From contig JARGSG010000027.1 of the NCBI GenBank assembly GCA_030374805.1, positions 248,001-312,000 on the forward strand: a DNA stretch of 64,000 nt, in the 5' to 3' direction. The DNA comes from Gracilaria gracilis (lineage: Eukaryota > Rhodophyta > Florideophyceae > Gracilariales > Gracilariaceae). The first letter of the stretch is position 1. Each line of letters starts with the position of its first letter. Position numbers and translations under genes: made by a program. Positions 1 through 11,210 of this stretch are shown here, piece after piece. The notes under the pieces are model-generated. The model did not search any database. It was given only the letters and a program-made list of their open reading frames with translations, and was not told the origin of the DNA.

Positions 1-209
1 GAGAGTGAAGCGCGCGACAAGAGTAGTTTATATAGACTTTAATAAATAGAAGTAGAAGCACTGTATTTAGCTTAATACTTCCACTAGAATAGTCCAACAA
101 TTAACTACAGCAATAAATATACTTAGCATTACAACAATAGTTTCCAACATAGCATTCCAACACAATAAAATAATTAAGTTGAGACATAGTCCCCTACAAA
201 TTCATAACA
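1..209 (-). repeat. 3' LTR of element A copy 1, truncated by window start
   Basis: Direct copy of 7239-7447, with about 12 mismatches in 209 bp by eye. It ends on the plus strand in ATAACA, so the LTR starts TGTTAT on the element's own strand, directly after the polypurine tract. Confidence 0.93.
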
Positions 210-227
210 AATACTCCCTCCTTAAAA
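210..227 (-). other. Polypurine tract of element A copy 1
   Basis: On the minus strand this is a purine run (AAGGAGGGAGTATT) directly before the 3' LTR start TGTTAT, the position where plus-strand DNA priming takes place in LTR elements. The matching tract in copy 2 lies at 60976-60994. Confidence 0.75.
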
Positions 228-286
228 CCATTAATCGTCCTCGGTTAACGTCATTATTTCCATCGCAATATATCTTTTAAGAATCA

Positions 287-799
287 TCAATGCTGTGGAG
301 AACAATTGGCAACAGCCTGATCTTCGAAGACTCCAGGAGGATTTGGAAACAGTACCATATCTAGACCAGGCTCGAGTTCAATATAGAAGTCATTTTCGTC
401 CGGGAATTCCTCCATTTGAATCAAAGCACTTTCAACAGCGTCCGTAAACATATCAGCAGGATCCGGTGTGAGATGTCCATACTGTGAGACCAGGTAGCAG
501 TAAAGAAACAGAATATATTCCTCATGCACTTCATCCATCACGCCATTATCATAAACCTCAAATACCTTTCGGGGGATTATTGCGTTTTCCTCTGTCAAGA
601 ATGGTCCTCTGAGTTGCATGATTGCGAAACAAATGTGACAAGAGGCCCAAGCAGGACGAATTCTTTCCCAGAAATTTTCAACCTTTCTATCAAACCGCGT
701 CAGCATCCTTCGTCCTCCCAATATTATCGATCCATAGAACTGCCTTGCGGTATCGAGTCGGAGGTTGTTAGCGGCTTCGTCGCCGTTGTTGTTCGCCAT
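287..799 (-). CDS. Extra small ORF between pol and 3' LTR, unknown function
   Basis: A 170-residue open frame that starts inside the 3' end of the chromodomain-coding frame (76-nt overlap, different frame) and ends about 60 bp before the polypurine tract. It sits where retroviruses and some Ty3 elements carry env, but I see no signal peptide, transmembrane segment or cysteine pattern of an envelope protein. The N-terminal half is basic and aromatic (a FDRKVENFWERIR stretch near residues 36-48); the C-terminal half is acidic with many D and E around residues 110-160. Copy 2 has the same ORF at the same place with the same overlap and clear amino-acid similarity, but broken by a stop. That argues for a real element gene rather than a chance frame. 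I do not recognise the family. Confidence 0.6.
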   Translation of the reverse strand: MANNNGDEAANNLRLDTARQFYGSIILGGRRMLTRFDRKVENFWERIRPAWASCHICFAIMQLRGPFLTEENAIIPRKVFEVYDNGVMDEVHEEYILFLYCYLVSQYGHLTPDPADMFTDAVESALIQMEEFPDENDFYIELEPGLDMVLFPNPPGVFEDQAVANCSPQH

Positions 800-1272
800 G
801 ATGTATACTTTTCGATAAGTTCCGGTTCGGCGGATGTGATGAGTGTTTGACTATCGACCCATTGATTCTCAGTGTCGTCCGTGTTTTTATAGTGAACTAG
901 ATACTGTAGGCGACTGCGTCGAATTCGGTGGTCGAGAATCTTCTCAATGCGATTGTCTGGAACTGTGACGAGTTTCTCCGCTTTTAGAGAGGTTAGGTCC
1001 TTGTGTTGACTTTCAATACTCGTAGGTTGCACGAATGGTTTCAGCAATGATACATGGAAGGTGTGATGATTTTGTTCCAGCTTCTTAGGGAATTGTAATT
1101 CATATGATCGACCTTCAGCTAAAACCTTACGCACGGGGTATGGTCCTATGTATTTCGGCACCAGCTTCTTTGTACGTTCTTCTTTGAAGTTCAAATTCTT
1201 GGTAGAAAGCATAACCCTATCATCAACTTTGAATATTTGTTCCTTGGGGTTCATGTTGCTATCATCTACCAT
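724..1272 (-). pseudogene. pol C-terminus: integrase tail and chromodomain
   Basis: This frame carries the integrase GPY/F-type module (KYIGPYPVRKVLAEGRSYEL near residues 40-60) and ends in a chromodomain (EKILDHRIRRSRLQYLVHYK, then a W and acidic residues). Chromodomains of Ty3 integrases are known to steer integration to particular chromatin. It is separated from the integrase core by frame changes: the stretch 1289-1573 reads on in a second frame. The same segment in copy 2 is 61490-62038. Confidence 0.88.
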
Positions 1273-1496
1273 TTTTAGATTAGTTGCTTCAATGGATCTT
1301 TTGCCACTTCCGTTGCATACTTAATATTATCAATGAATTTGGCCGTAGCATCGTTACTAACTTCGGTTCCATCATGATGAAGGAAATCTGAAATAGTAAC
1401 TGGGTGATGACTATATTCTGGGAAAAAAAGAGTTTCCTTTGTGGACTCATTGATATAGTTATTATATGCAAGTTCCAGACCAGGGAGATATATATC

Positions 1497-3144
1497 CTAG
1501 TCTTTTTGCGTATAACTAATGAAACATGGTAGCATTTCTTCCAGAGTTCGGAAAGCACGTTCCGATTGTCCATCGGTTTGAGGATGAAATGCAGTGGAGA
1601 GGTTAAGTTTTACCTTCAATATTCGCATTAGTTCTTTCCAGAAACTCCCAATAAATCTTGAATCTCTGTCAGATATGATTTTCCGCGGTAGTCCGTGGTG
1701 CTTGTAGATTTCCTTATAGAAAACCTCTGCAGTGTCCTTTGCGTTGACATTGCTTTTCATAGAGATAAAGTGAGTTCTCTCAGAACGTTTATCCACAACC
1801 ACTAGGATTGAGCACATTTCATCCTTGGTTTTGGGTAAATCAAATATGAAATCCATAGAGATTACTTCCCATTTCTTACTAGGTGGAGGAAATGGACGAA
1901 GAAGTCCCTCCATTTTTTGATTAGTACTTTTGGCTTCTTGACACCTAGGACAACTTTGTAAGAATTCCTTGATGTTCTTATTCATTTCAGGCCAAAATAA
2001 ATCTCTTTTCATTAGCGTTATCGTACGTTGGCTTCCTCGGTGGGCACCTAACAATGATTGATGATTATCAATGATGAGTTGTTTCTTAATATCCCCCTCC
2101 GGGATACATAGACGTTGTTCGAAGTACAGTCTTTTGGTCTTCCAATGAAAAGGTTCCTGAACATTTGCGATATCTTCTTTAAAGAATTCGTCTTTCTTGT
2201 ACCCTTCAGTAAGGTTCTTTAGTGTTTCTTCTTCTATTTTCATTGTAGTTATGTTTAGAAGTCTTCGGATAATGTCAAAGGAGAGCTTTTCCCGTTCTTC
2301 ATGTTTGCGAGAAAAAGCGTCTGCAACTCGGTTATTCTTTCCTTTTAAGTATTTGATTTCATAATCAGATTCTTGCATGAACTCCATCCATCTCGCTTGC
2401 TTTCTGGATAACATTTCTTGTGATTCCAGATACTTAAGAGGGCGATGATCAGTAAATATAACAAACTTAGATCCATATAAGTATGATTTCCATGTTTCAA
2501 GAGCATGTATTATAGCTAATAACTCTCCTTCATGCGTCGAGTAGCCTCGTTCGGCGCTTGACAACTTTCTAGAGGTATATGCTACCGGTCTGCTTCCTTT
2601 ATCATCTGGTTGAGATAATACGGTGCCTATTCTTGTTTCTGAGGCGTCCGCAGTTAATTCATACGGTTTGTATGGATCTGCACATCTTAATATTATTGTG
2701 TTACTTAACGCAATTTTAAGATTGTTAAAAGCATTCTGCTGTTCTTCTTTCCATTGGAATGGAATACTCTTCTTTGTAAGGTCAGACAGTGGAGCAGCTA
2801 TTTTTGAGAAGTCTTTGACAAACCTTCTATAGTAATTGCATAATCCAAGAAAGCTTTGAACTTCTGTTATATTGAAATGTATTTCCCAATTACTGATGGC
2901 TTTGGTCTTCTTTAGACTAACTTTAATTCCTTCCGAAGTTAAAACGTGTCCTAAGTATTCAATGGAGCTTTTCATGAATTCACACTTGGATAACTTCCCA
3001 TAAAGTTCACTCTTCTTTAATATTTCAATACTGCTCGTAGGTTTTTTAGATGCTCTTCTTTCGTTTTACTATAAACGAGTATATCTTCTAAGTAAACAAG
3101 TACGTATTCATCCAAATATTCTCTGAATAAGGTGTTCATATAGG
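1497..3144 (-). pseudogene. pol middle: RT C-part, RNase H, integrase core
   Basis: From the right: an RT palm fragment at 3017-3144 with YLED in place of the catalytic YxDD (copy 2 has YLDD), then from 2975 the RT thumb (FLGLCNYYRRFVKDF), RNase H (LTADASETRIGTVLSQ; TDHRPLKYLE), the integrase zinc finger (H and H around HQSLLGAHRG, then CPRC), and the integrase core with D in SMDFIFDLP, D in ISDRDSRF and E in HPQTDGQSERAF. The frame ends at 1497 and shifts. The YxDD change and the frame breaks make it non-functional. Confidence 0.9.
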
Positions 3145-3918
3145 CCCTATGAACATCGAATCTGGCCGAAATATGGCCGAGATATGGCCGAAATGTGTGT
3201 GGGAAAGCGAATCCTGAGGACGAGCAAGCTGAGAGACCATCATGGACGTATAACACGTGTATGGGCCTGAAGAGGTGGCGCTACGCGTGCGCGATTGCCA
3301 GGGGACCTTTTTATTATTGTATTTCATTAGATTAGCCATTAGGACCCACTGTTGATATAGGATAGGGCACATTACAGTGCCACAGGGTAGAGGCGCCTCG
3401 GTGCAGATACTTAAACACCTCGAGCAGCGCCTCCCCTCATGTTGTAAAACAGACACCCTCTTGGTCACGACTAGCCCCCAAGCTTGCCGTTTTCTTGCCT
3501 CTAGGTCTTCAAGCCGCCACTACTGCGCCTTCCGTCCTGTAGGAGTGCATAGTTAGTGTCCGCCCATTGTACCTCCGTACCAGAGGTGTCGCCGTCATCC
3601 TCCTCCTACGTGGACCGCTCTGCCAAGCTACCATCGAGGCCTTAGGAGTGAGCGCTCATTGCCCACTATCCTACAATGTGGCCGTTTAGCTCGAAAATTT
3701 GTGAGAACGTTTAAACAGCGAAGAGAAACAAGTTTCATTTTTCTTCATATGGCCGAAATATGGCCGAGATGTGGCCGAAATATGGCCGAATGTTACATGT
3801 GTAAGCTAACAAAAATTCTTATTTTTACTAGGTACACGTTCTCCCAAAATTTCGACTTAAACGGCCACATTTCGGCCATATCTCGGCCATATTTTGGCCA
3901 GATTCGATGTTCGTAGGG
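3145..3918. mobile_element. 774-bp inverted-repeat, MITE-like insertion in RT
   Basis: The ends are about 53-bp inverted repeats (3145-3197 and 3866-3918) with about two mismatches, beginning CCCTA[T/C]GAACATCG. The 4-bp sequence TAGG is present directly on both sides (3141-3144 and 3919-3922), and removing the element plus one TAGG gives the uninterrupted RT sequence seen at 63901-63930. The repeats are built of ATGGCCGA(A/G)AT units, and a further direct copy of these units sits inside at about 3748-3796. I see no convincing coding frame inside, so it looks like a non-autonomous DNA transposon. The family is not recognised. Confidence 0.85.
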
Positions 3919-4974
3919 TAGGTCTGAAAACATTTTGGGTCTCCAGTGAGTCCAAATCGCGTGACTACATATTCGAATTGTCCCTATCTTGTACGAAAAG
4001 CAGTTTGTTTCTCGGTCACCTTCTCTGACCTTTATTTGATTATATCCCGATCGTAAATCAAGTGCAGAGAAGTACTTTGCACCACATACGTGGTCCCATA
4101 CTTCATCAATTCTGGGTAGGGGTACTTGATTCTTAATTGTTTGTTTATTCAGGGTGCGGTAGTCAACGCACAGACGAAGACTTCCGTCTTTTTTCTTGGT
4201 AAATAATACTGGGCTTCCCCAAGGACTTATACTAGGCCTGATGAAGCCGTGAGCTAAGATTTCATTTATCTGCTTTTTCATTTCACTTAGCTCTACCTTA
4301 GACAATTTGTAGATTGGTCCCATCTTAGGACTTGATCCTTCTTTCAGATCGATTCTCACTTCTACTTCTCGATCTGGTGGTAATCGTCTAGGTAACTCAT
4401 TAGGAAAAACGTCTTGATACCCACTTAATAAATTTTGTAATTGAATATCCACTTCTTCTTTTTGTTTTGTACTTTTGGGACCAACTTTGTCCCTATATGG
4501 TTTAATAATAATATGGTATACCATCTTCATTTTCTTTTTTACAAGTCTTACGAATTGCTTACTGGTAGGTAGGAACGTTGGCCAGGATGATGAGCCATAC
4601 TTACCGGTTTCTGCGTCCAGAGTAATGAATTCTTCTCCAGCCTTAACGAGCATTTTGTTCAATTTCCAATCAATAAGTGGATTTATATCTGATAACCGTG
4701 ACTTGCCTAGGATTACGTCAAAAGAAATCATATCCACTATAAATGGTTTAATACCGAAACATAGCTGGCCAATTCTTAGAGAAAGTTCATTCGAACTGAT
4801 GCCCATTGGGACAAGAGTTCCATCCCACAATTCAGCTTGTGGCTCAGACTTATTTATTTGCAGATTCAATTTTTCTGCAAAATCTTGAGAGATAACAATC
4901 TCTTCACAACCACTATCCACTAGGATATTGCATGCGGGTGGTACTTTAGTATCTATTTTTACTTTAAACACCAA
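3919..4974 (-). pseudogene. pol N-terminus: retropepsin and RT N-part
   Basis: The frame opens with an aspartic protease active site (D20-S21-G22 in ILVDSGCEE) and then the RT fingers and palm: WGSPVLFTKKKDGSLRLCVD, YRTLNKQT, and the first catalytic Asp in FSALDLRSGYNQI. It runs into the 774-bp insertion, where the translation becomes insertion sequence. The rest of the palm lies left of the insertion. Some normally conserved positions after the Asp look eroded (for example IGTIRICSHAIW), so decay preceded or followed the insertion. Confidence 0.88.
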
Positions 4975-5140
4975 TATAGGTGATCTTTTAAATCTTTTCT
5001 TACGAAACGGGAGAAAAGTGCATATTTTAATCCTTTTTTATGGTTTTTGTATTTTACACTTTTTGTTTCTTTTTTATTGGCTTTGCATTTACTTTCTATA
5101 TTACGTTCATGCCCTAACGGATCACCAGCTAGCGCTTTAT

Positions 5141-6008
5141 TTAGTTTTTTGGATTGTAGGCCCTATTGAACCGATTGTTGTAATAGTTCTTGGCAAAACA
5201 ACCTCTCTTTTTATATATAAAGCATAGTTTATTCTCCCAACAACGTTTCTTTTCTTCAGGACTAACGTAAGGACCTCTTCTCATATTTATGGATCCAATT
5301 TGCATAGATGTGGGCCCTTGATTTCCACTGGATTTGCTACTTCCTGAGCGATGAAAACCCCAAGTATCGCTTCGGAATATATTGTTCAGCTTGTCCGCAA
5401 TTTTCATTTCGTATTGCACATTAAATGGTTCTGCTCTTTCTACTTCTACTCGAGTCTTAACTTTCAGACCCTGACTGTAGTGAAACAATTGTTCCGCTTG
5501 AGTCATAGTAGGAATTGGTAATAACCATCTTGTATATTCTTGGTTATAGGATCGCACAGTACTAAATTTACCCAGTTGTTCTTAAATCACATAATCTTCT
5601 TCTGGCAGTTAACTCTCTCTTTACTGGTTCAAAGTACTGTTGTAACTGATCTTTAAATTCTGTGAAGGATTTCAGATTCTTTCCCTCAATTGTGATCAGT
5701 TCCCACCATTGCAAGGCATCTCCTGTCATATAACTGACGGAATGCTTTATTTTCTGCTCCTCAGTAGGCTCTTTATTCATACTTATGAATATGTTCTCAA
5801 GCCTCTTTTTTCGGCTGCGAAAATTCTTTCCTAAGAACTTTTCAGGATTTCCAACTTTTAATTTTTGACTGGCCTGGTTACTGCCAACGAAATTAACAAA
5901 GGCATGATTAGTATTGTTTAATTGGTTTCGTAAAGGTGCAACTTCTGGTTGCAATTCTTGGATAGATTGTATGCTTTGTTGGAATGAAGCTTGAGGAGGA
6001 TTCGACAT
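5141..6008 (-). pseudogene. gag of element A, two frames
   Basis: The first frame (6008-5568) has a retrotransposon gag domain (MTGDALQWWELI; FTEFKDQLQQYF). The second frame (5557-5141) carries the rest and ends in what was a CCHC zinc knuckle, now CFIYKKRGCFAKNY near 5183-5224. In place of C-C-H-C the four key positions read C, Y, C, Y, so the knuckle has lost its metal ligands. A frame change plus stop separates the halves. Gag lies upstream of the protease frame as expected. Confidence 0.85.
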
Positions 6009-7041
6009 TTTTAATTTTTAAATTCAAATTCAAATGGTACTGTTTATTCAATGTTTGGCTTTGAAGTAATTAATTACTTTGCTGATTGTATCAATTGACT
6101 CTTTTGGAGCTCGATTGACACGAGTAATTGGCTCACCGTTGAGCAACGTGGCCACGCTTGCGTACTCGCGGTAAGCGTTGACACGGAGCTGATGTTTTTC
6201 TGTAAGGATATGGTGGCAGTAAGCCAAGGGATCCTTACACCAAAGGTCGCACAGGTGGCAGGGAATCCTCTCCTTGTCCAGGTTTTTACGAGTACCAGGT
6301 GTCGAGCGGCACCAAAGCCTGATTGGATGACAAGCGACGAAATATGATTGGTTGAGCAGTTATGATCTGTCCATGACACTGTGGGCGGCTTGTGACGGTG
6401 ACAGTCATGGCAGAGATCACGCGTACGCGTCGTTACAGTGTCACGCGGCAACAATACGCGTCCGTTGGGCTGAAAGTCGGCACGATTCTTATTGACAGCA
6501 TTGAGTATCCTGTCCAGTCGGTTTGCTGGCAGGGTTGCCTCCGTCTAGGTGACGGGTGGTCAGCGGGGCGTACCGATCGTCGTAAGCAGCTAACTAACCC
6601 GTCTGGTTTCGGAGTAGCCTCGGTTACCTGATAGGCCTCGGCAGCGGGTAGAAAGTTGGTTTCGAGATGCGTCCACCTGTCAACGTGGACCCCTTGTGCA
6701 AGAGTCCCCCTGCGTGTACAAGTGCTCGACCCGATTGGTGGATGAAGACTGTAAGAAAATAATAACAATCGCCGGGATCAGCTTTTTACTTGGCAAATCT
6801 TAATTGTTGTCAACGTGTACAATTGGTGTCTTCTTATTAGTTGACGCTTTGAATCTTGGTTTGGTCTGATTGGGCGGAATCTGGGTTCCATTTGGCACTT
6901 TCTTATTGGATTTCTTAGTGTTACTGTTGACCACGTGGCCAGATGTGCCTTAATGTTCGAAATGTTCAGCACTTGCTGCACTGGCAACGTTGCCAAATTA
7001 ACTGTAAGCAGATGATACTGTAAAATGGTCAGTACTGTAAA
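6009..7041 (-). other. Long leader between LTR and gag, no supported gene
   Basis: About 1 kb between the primer site and gag. It is more GC-rich than the AT-rich element around it at about 6090-6780. Short open frames occur on both strands, but none shows a recognisable motif. It may be an untranslated leader with packaging functions, or may hold an old insertion. Confidence 0.4.
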
Positions 7042-7054
7042 GGCTATGCTACCA
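7042..7054 (-). other. Primer binding site of element A copy 1
   Basis: On the minus strand TGGTAGCATAGCC, two bases after the 5' LTR. A start with TGG, pairing with a tRNA 3' CCA, at this position is the usual primer site. It resembles initiator-Met type primer sites, but I cannot assign the tRNA with certainty. Confidence 0.7.
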
Positions 7055-7056
7055 AA

Positions 7057-7447
7057 TGGTAGCAAGTCAATTTGTTTTTCAAAATGTTTTGGGTTTTGTT
7101 TACTATTTGAAGTTTTTTGCAGAGCATAAGTTTTTAAATAAAATATAATTTGTTTTAACTTTTGTAAAGAACCCTTTTGTCGAGGAAGGCACTTCTAGGC
7201 TCTCCTTCCCGCTCTGCGCCTGGAGCGAGAAGACGGGAGAGAGTGAAGCGCGCGACAAGAGTAGTTTATATAGACTTTACTAAAGAGAAGTAGAAGCACT
7301 GTACTTAGCTGCATACGTCCACTAGAATAGTCCAACAATAAACTACCGCAATAAATATACTTAGCATTACAACAATAGTTTCCAATATAGCATTCCAACA
7401 CAATAAAATAATTAATTTGGGACATAGTCCCCTACAAATTAATAACA
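7057..7447 (-). repeat. 5' LTR of element A copy 1
   Basis: 391 bp, on the plus strand TGGTAGCAAG...AATAACA. Its right half matches 1-209 and its whole length matches the copy 2 LTR at 60587-60975, including an inverted GCTCTCCTTCCCGCT / AGCGAGAAGACGGGAGAG-like purine-pyrimidine block near 7195-7240. An AATAAAATATAA-type AT-rich stretch lies near 7135-7150 on the plus strand. Confidence 0.92.
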
Positions 7448-8150
7448 TGGATCGTGCCGCGCCACGGGGCACGCCCCAAATGTGCTGAACAACAGTACAC
7501 GTTTCCAATTTTTGACGATGTTGCCATATAGAAAGCCAGGCCACGTCGTTCACCCTATCCTCCGGGCGCCCCACCCAGCACGTTCGTTAGCGCGAGCTCG
7601 CTGCCAGCTCTTCGCAGCACACGTACTCCTTCCGCTAAGGGCCGCCGCCGACAAGCGATGCTATCTTTTGTTGCTATTTGAACATCTGCATGTGGCACGA
7701 AAGCGTGCGCGCTCGATCGCACTCGCTCATGGAATCTGTTACAGCATCGTCCCGATTCGTTAATTGTTGCTTTCACGAGCTGAAATCGACAGAACGCTAG
7801 ACGGCGTTTGTAACGGTGCTTGTGGTTGCTGTTCTGGAACCTCAAACGCATTGAAAAATGCAGACGCTTTGCATAAAGGCACATTCTGTTGTGTTGAACA
7901 GAATTCCAAACCTCGACGAAAGCAATCATCAACATTTTCAGCCTTGCCTGCTGCCGTTGTAACTCGAGCCTTCTTTGACTAAATTGCACACGCCATTACA
8001 CTCTTCGGTAATAGCTGATCCTCATGTGGTCTAGCAGTATCACAGAGCCACCACCCTGCTGACCGAAACGCCTGCAAAGAGACCGCATCTAGTTTGTTTA
8101 AGCATCCTAATTTCTTTCTTCATGCAGTTCAAGGAAACCCTACACCATAC
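7448..8150. other. No supported gene
   Basis: Unique sequence between element A and the zinc-finger transposase relic. A minus-strand open frame at 7555-7989 has no recognisable motif, and I do not call it. Confidence 0.4.
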
Positions 8151-8249
8151 TGAGTGTGACTGCGTGTGCATACGTGTGCATGCTTGTTCAACATGCAGCT
8201 TTAGCAAATGCCATGAAACACGCGGCATATACCTCGAGGAAATTTGCCA

Positions 8250-11010
8250 ATCTCCTCTCTGATCTGATAGTTGGAATGTCTTTGAATCTTATTGTCGCAC
8301 CATGTCCTCGTCTGACATCATATGGATTTAAGACCACGGCCGCAGGTCACATTACTGTACTCAAAGGTACGAAATCTATCTCAACATCGCTGTTGAGACC
8401 AATAACGTACTCATACCGCAGGTTATTTTGAATGGTTACTACTTCTCGATTTTCATCATCTGGATTTGCCTTGGTCATTTTCCTTACAAGCAAAAATTTT
8501 ATGTGTTTGTTTCTTGCTACTTGAAATATAGCTGGCAGAATACCAACTCTTTCAACGTTACCATGAAGGTATCTGATTCCATCATGACGAATTCCTCCCC
8601 GAACTTCATCCTCCGCTGCTAGAGCATGTCGTGCAAAAGTTTAATCTATACCATGCAACCACTTGTACTTCCGTAATATCGTAATTTCTTTTCTTTCGTG
8701 ATTAGAACAGACCATCGGCAACTTAGAGCGTGCATGAAGCAATGGTACTGGCTTCTTCAAGTTTAGAAGCCTTTCGGTAATGAAATCGCATAGTTTTGCG
8801 TTGGCATCAAGGACTGTTGCACATCTTTCTGAGCTAGTATCAGACTTCTCGAAGGTCGATGGCACCCTGCTGACAAGCTGCATACCATAATCTTTGTTCG
8901 CAAGCCCATCGCCATAGTTGTTGGTGCTATTTTTCGAAACGATAGAACAACGGGTTGAAAGAATCTGGGGGCAGTTTCCAGTCGATGTCTGTTCGATGAC
9001 TGATAAGCTTTTTTCGTGGTCTTGCGCTTGGTCTTGTTTGGCGTTGTTGATCCTCTTGGAAGACACCCAAAGTTGAACAAGTGATCTTCGACATGTTGCA
9101 TTAGTCTCTAAAACTTTGTGTTCACCTGGACACCAAGATCGGTCGTGAGATGTTGAGTGAACTCAAAGGCCGGCTTTTGAAGAAGTTCTATGTCTAAAAA
9201 GCTGGGCTGTAAAGTATGAGGCGCTACGTTAATTCCCATCATGTTCTTGTACAGTGAAGCCATGTGCAGTGCCATTCGCACCAAGGATCATGGTCTGGGG
9301 CTCGATTGGATATTCTCATCAATGAAACCCGAAGGAAAGAACATTGTGAACTTCTAATAGCGCCACTCATTCCGGCCAGTTTTTCAGTTTAGTTGACGAT
9401 AAACAGCTCTATCTTTGGCTTTCGACAGGGTTGAGCAATATCAAGCATTGGAACGGCCTTGGTTGTGCTGTATAAGCAATTTCGGTCACTCCCTAGCGCC
9501 TCACCTGCAATGTCCGAGAGTATCCGATACACTCCCAGATCCATGACATGCAAGGTATCAAATGCAATCACATCGTAGAGCAGGAATGGGGCAGATCCTA
9601 GTCCTCTAAACGCGGCCAATGCGGGGGGATATCCATGGGCACTTCTACTACTCAGATAATGTCGTGCATCTCCGAGGGCACGTTTTTCGTCTTCAGCCAG
9701 AAGTCTAGTTGCTACTGTACCTGGGAGCCTTCGCTTCGTAGCTGTGATCTGATGGCTAATGGTCTTGCTGACATCACCAGTTTCAAACTTCGATGAAGGG
9801 ATTTGTGTAACAGTTTGGTGAACCAGCTCCATATCATCAGAACGAGTTCTGGAAAGCATCTCACAGAGTGAGCAGTCCATAAAGCTTTCTGCATGTTTAA
9901 GGCAAAAGAATGCCCTTTCTTGTGGCTGGTTGGCGACGATCATGCTAATTCGGGGAAGATTAATGAACTCATCCATGACTATCACAACTTTGGAGGCTTC
10001 GATGAGGTCTTTTAGAGCCAGAAACAGGAACGTTTTGAAATAGCTGAAACCTTTCTATCCGCAGCTCCAACAGTGAGCGTTCCATACCTTGGGAATCAAC
10101 ACAGGGAGCAATCCCTACCTCATGCAATTCAGTAGACCTGCCCTTCATATTGCTAAATCTCACACGAAGTGTACTTGCGCTCTGAGACTCCGAATTTGAC
10201 AGAATCGTACCGTCGCAATAGTAGTCAATTTCAACGATGACATTGGCTTGGTTCTTGTTCTGCGTGTATTGCTTCATTATGTTGGAGTCCCATGGGCGGA
10301 GTATCTTCTTTGGCCATTTTCGATGAATTCTACAAACTGCTGGACACTAGATGGACCCCCTGCAGCTTTTAATTCATTTCCCTTGAGATCTAGGGTGGAT
10401 CGGGACATCACTGTATTGTTTTCACCAAATGATGTGCATATCGACACCATTTTCCAGCCTTTCTTCTGCACCTGCCATTTTCTGACTTGTTCAACATATA
10501 ACGCAAACGCTTGGCTATTTCCAAACGTTTTAGAAAGAAAGCGATTTGGATGTACTATGTGTTCCTCAAGCCCAAGGACCATTTCAGCTTCACTTGTGGT
10601 CTTGCCCAGTGTGTATTGCTGGCGATTACAATGAGCCATAGCTTCCCTGCAGTAGAGATGGAGCTCTTCTACACTTGGCCTCGGATGTTAGTGAGACGGT
10701 ATACTGGGTTCGCAGTGTCGTTGTAGTCTGCAAAGAACGAAAACATCTCTGCCGCAACATTTGCTTGGGATGGTCCGGCCCCCATAGTTGGAAGAGAGTC
10801 GTCGTTGTCGATGCTGAATTCGCCGATGATTTCGTGCCTGGTTTCATCCCCTATGGCGCTGCTGATATGTTCAGATCCATTGCGATTCGGTGCAGCAACT
10901 ACTGGATGAACGGGAATAAAACTTCCTCGCTTCGGGTGCGACTTCTGCATGTGACGATAGAGATCTACCCTCTCAACGTAATTACGTTTGCAGATTGAAC
11001 ATTGGTTCAT
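8250..11010 (-). pseudogene. Zinc-finger DDE transposase relic (KDZ/Plavaka-like)
   Basis: The minus-strand coding begins at 11010 with a C2H2 finger (C4, C7, H20, H25). After frame changes, 10277-9969 shows an Asp-containing strand (YYCDGTILSNS followed by RVRFSNMKGRSTELHEVGIA), which resembles the first catalytic region of KDZ/Plavaka-type transposases. The frame 9985-9389 holds CLxC-like cysteines and FDTLHVMDLGVYRIL, like the L-H-x2-x-LG motif of that group. Translating 8620-8330 on the same strand gives a further clean coding stretch (ending NSDVEIDFVPLSTVM and a stop), so the gene extended to about 8.25 kb. At least four frame changes break it; some could be introns. Family assignment rests on motif resemblance only. 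Confidence 0.5.
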
Positions 11011-11210
11011 GCTACCACAGCTTTTGAACTGCTCTCAAGGGACTCTGGACTTTGGGCTTGAAATAAATCCTATTGTCACGTATGTCTCTACCGGGGTTAA
11101 CCCGAAACGAAAGGCAAGATATATTTTGGCTCTCTAAAATGTACTGAAAGGGCTTTGACTGGTCTCTTTCTGTTCCTCCACCATCACTGTTCTCATTCTA
11201 CTTCTTCTTA

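Larger units (their letters stand above)
1..7447 (-). mobile_element. Ty3 chromovirus, element A copy 1 (decayed)
   Basis: Reading on the minus strand the order is 5' LTR (7057-7447), primer binding site, about 1 kb leader, gag, protease, reverse transcriptase, RNase H, integrase, chromodomain, an extra small ORF, polypurine tract and 3' LTR (1-209, cut by the window edge). This order, with a chromodomain after integrase, is that of Ty3/gypsy chromoviruses. The coding region changes frame several times and carries stops, and a 774-bp element is inserted in the RT domain, so the copy cannot be autonomous. The left 209 bp of LTR differs from the matching part of the right LTR at about 12 positions by eye, so the insertion is not recent. 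The target duplication cannot be tested because the left end lies outside the window. A sister copy is at 60587-64000. Confidence 0.93.

Noticed and set aside
287-799. Envelope gene identity for the extra ORF of element A
   Set aside because: Position fits, but there is no signal peptide, membrane span or cysteine pattern.
3659-3916. 85-residue plus-strand frame in the 774-bp insertion
   Set aside because: Made by the inverted ATGGCCGA arrays; not a protein.
7555-7989. 144-residue minus-strand frame beside element A
   Set aside because: Arg/Gln-rich, no motif and no link to the neighbouring transposase frames.
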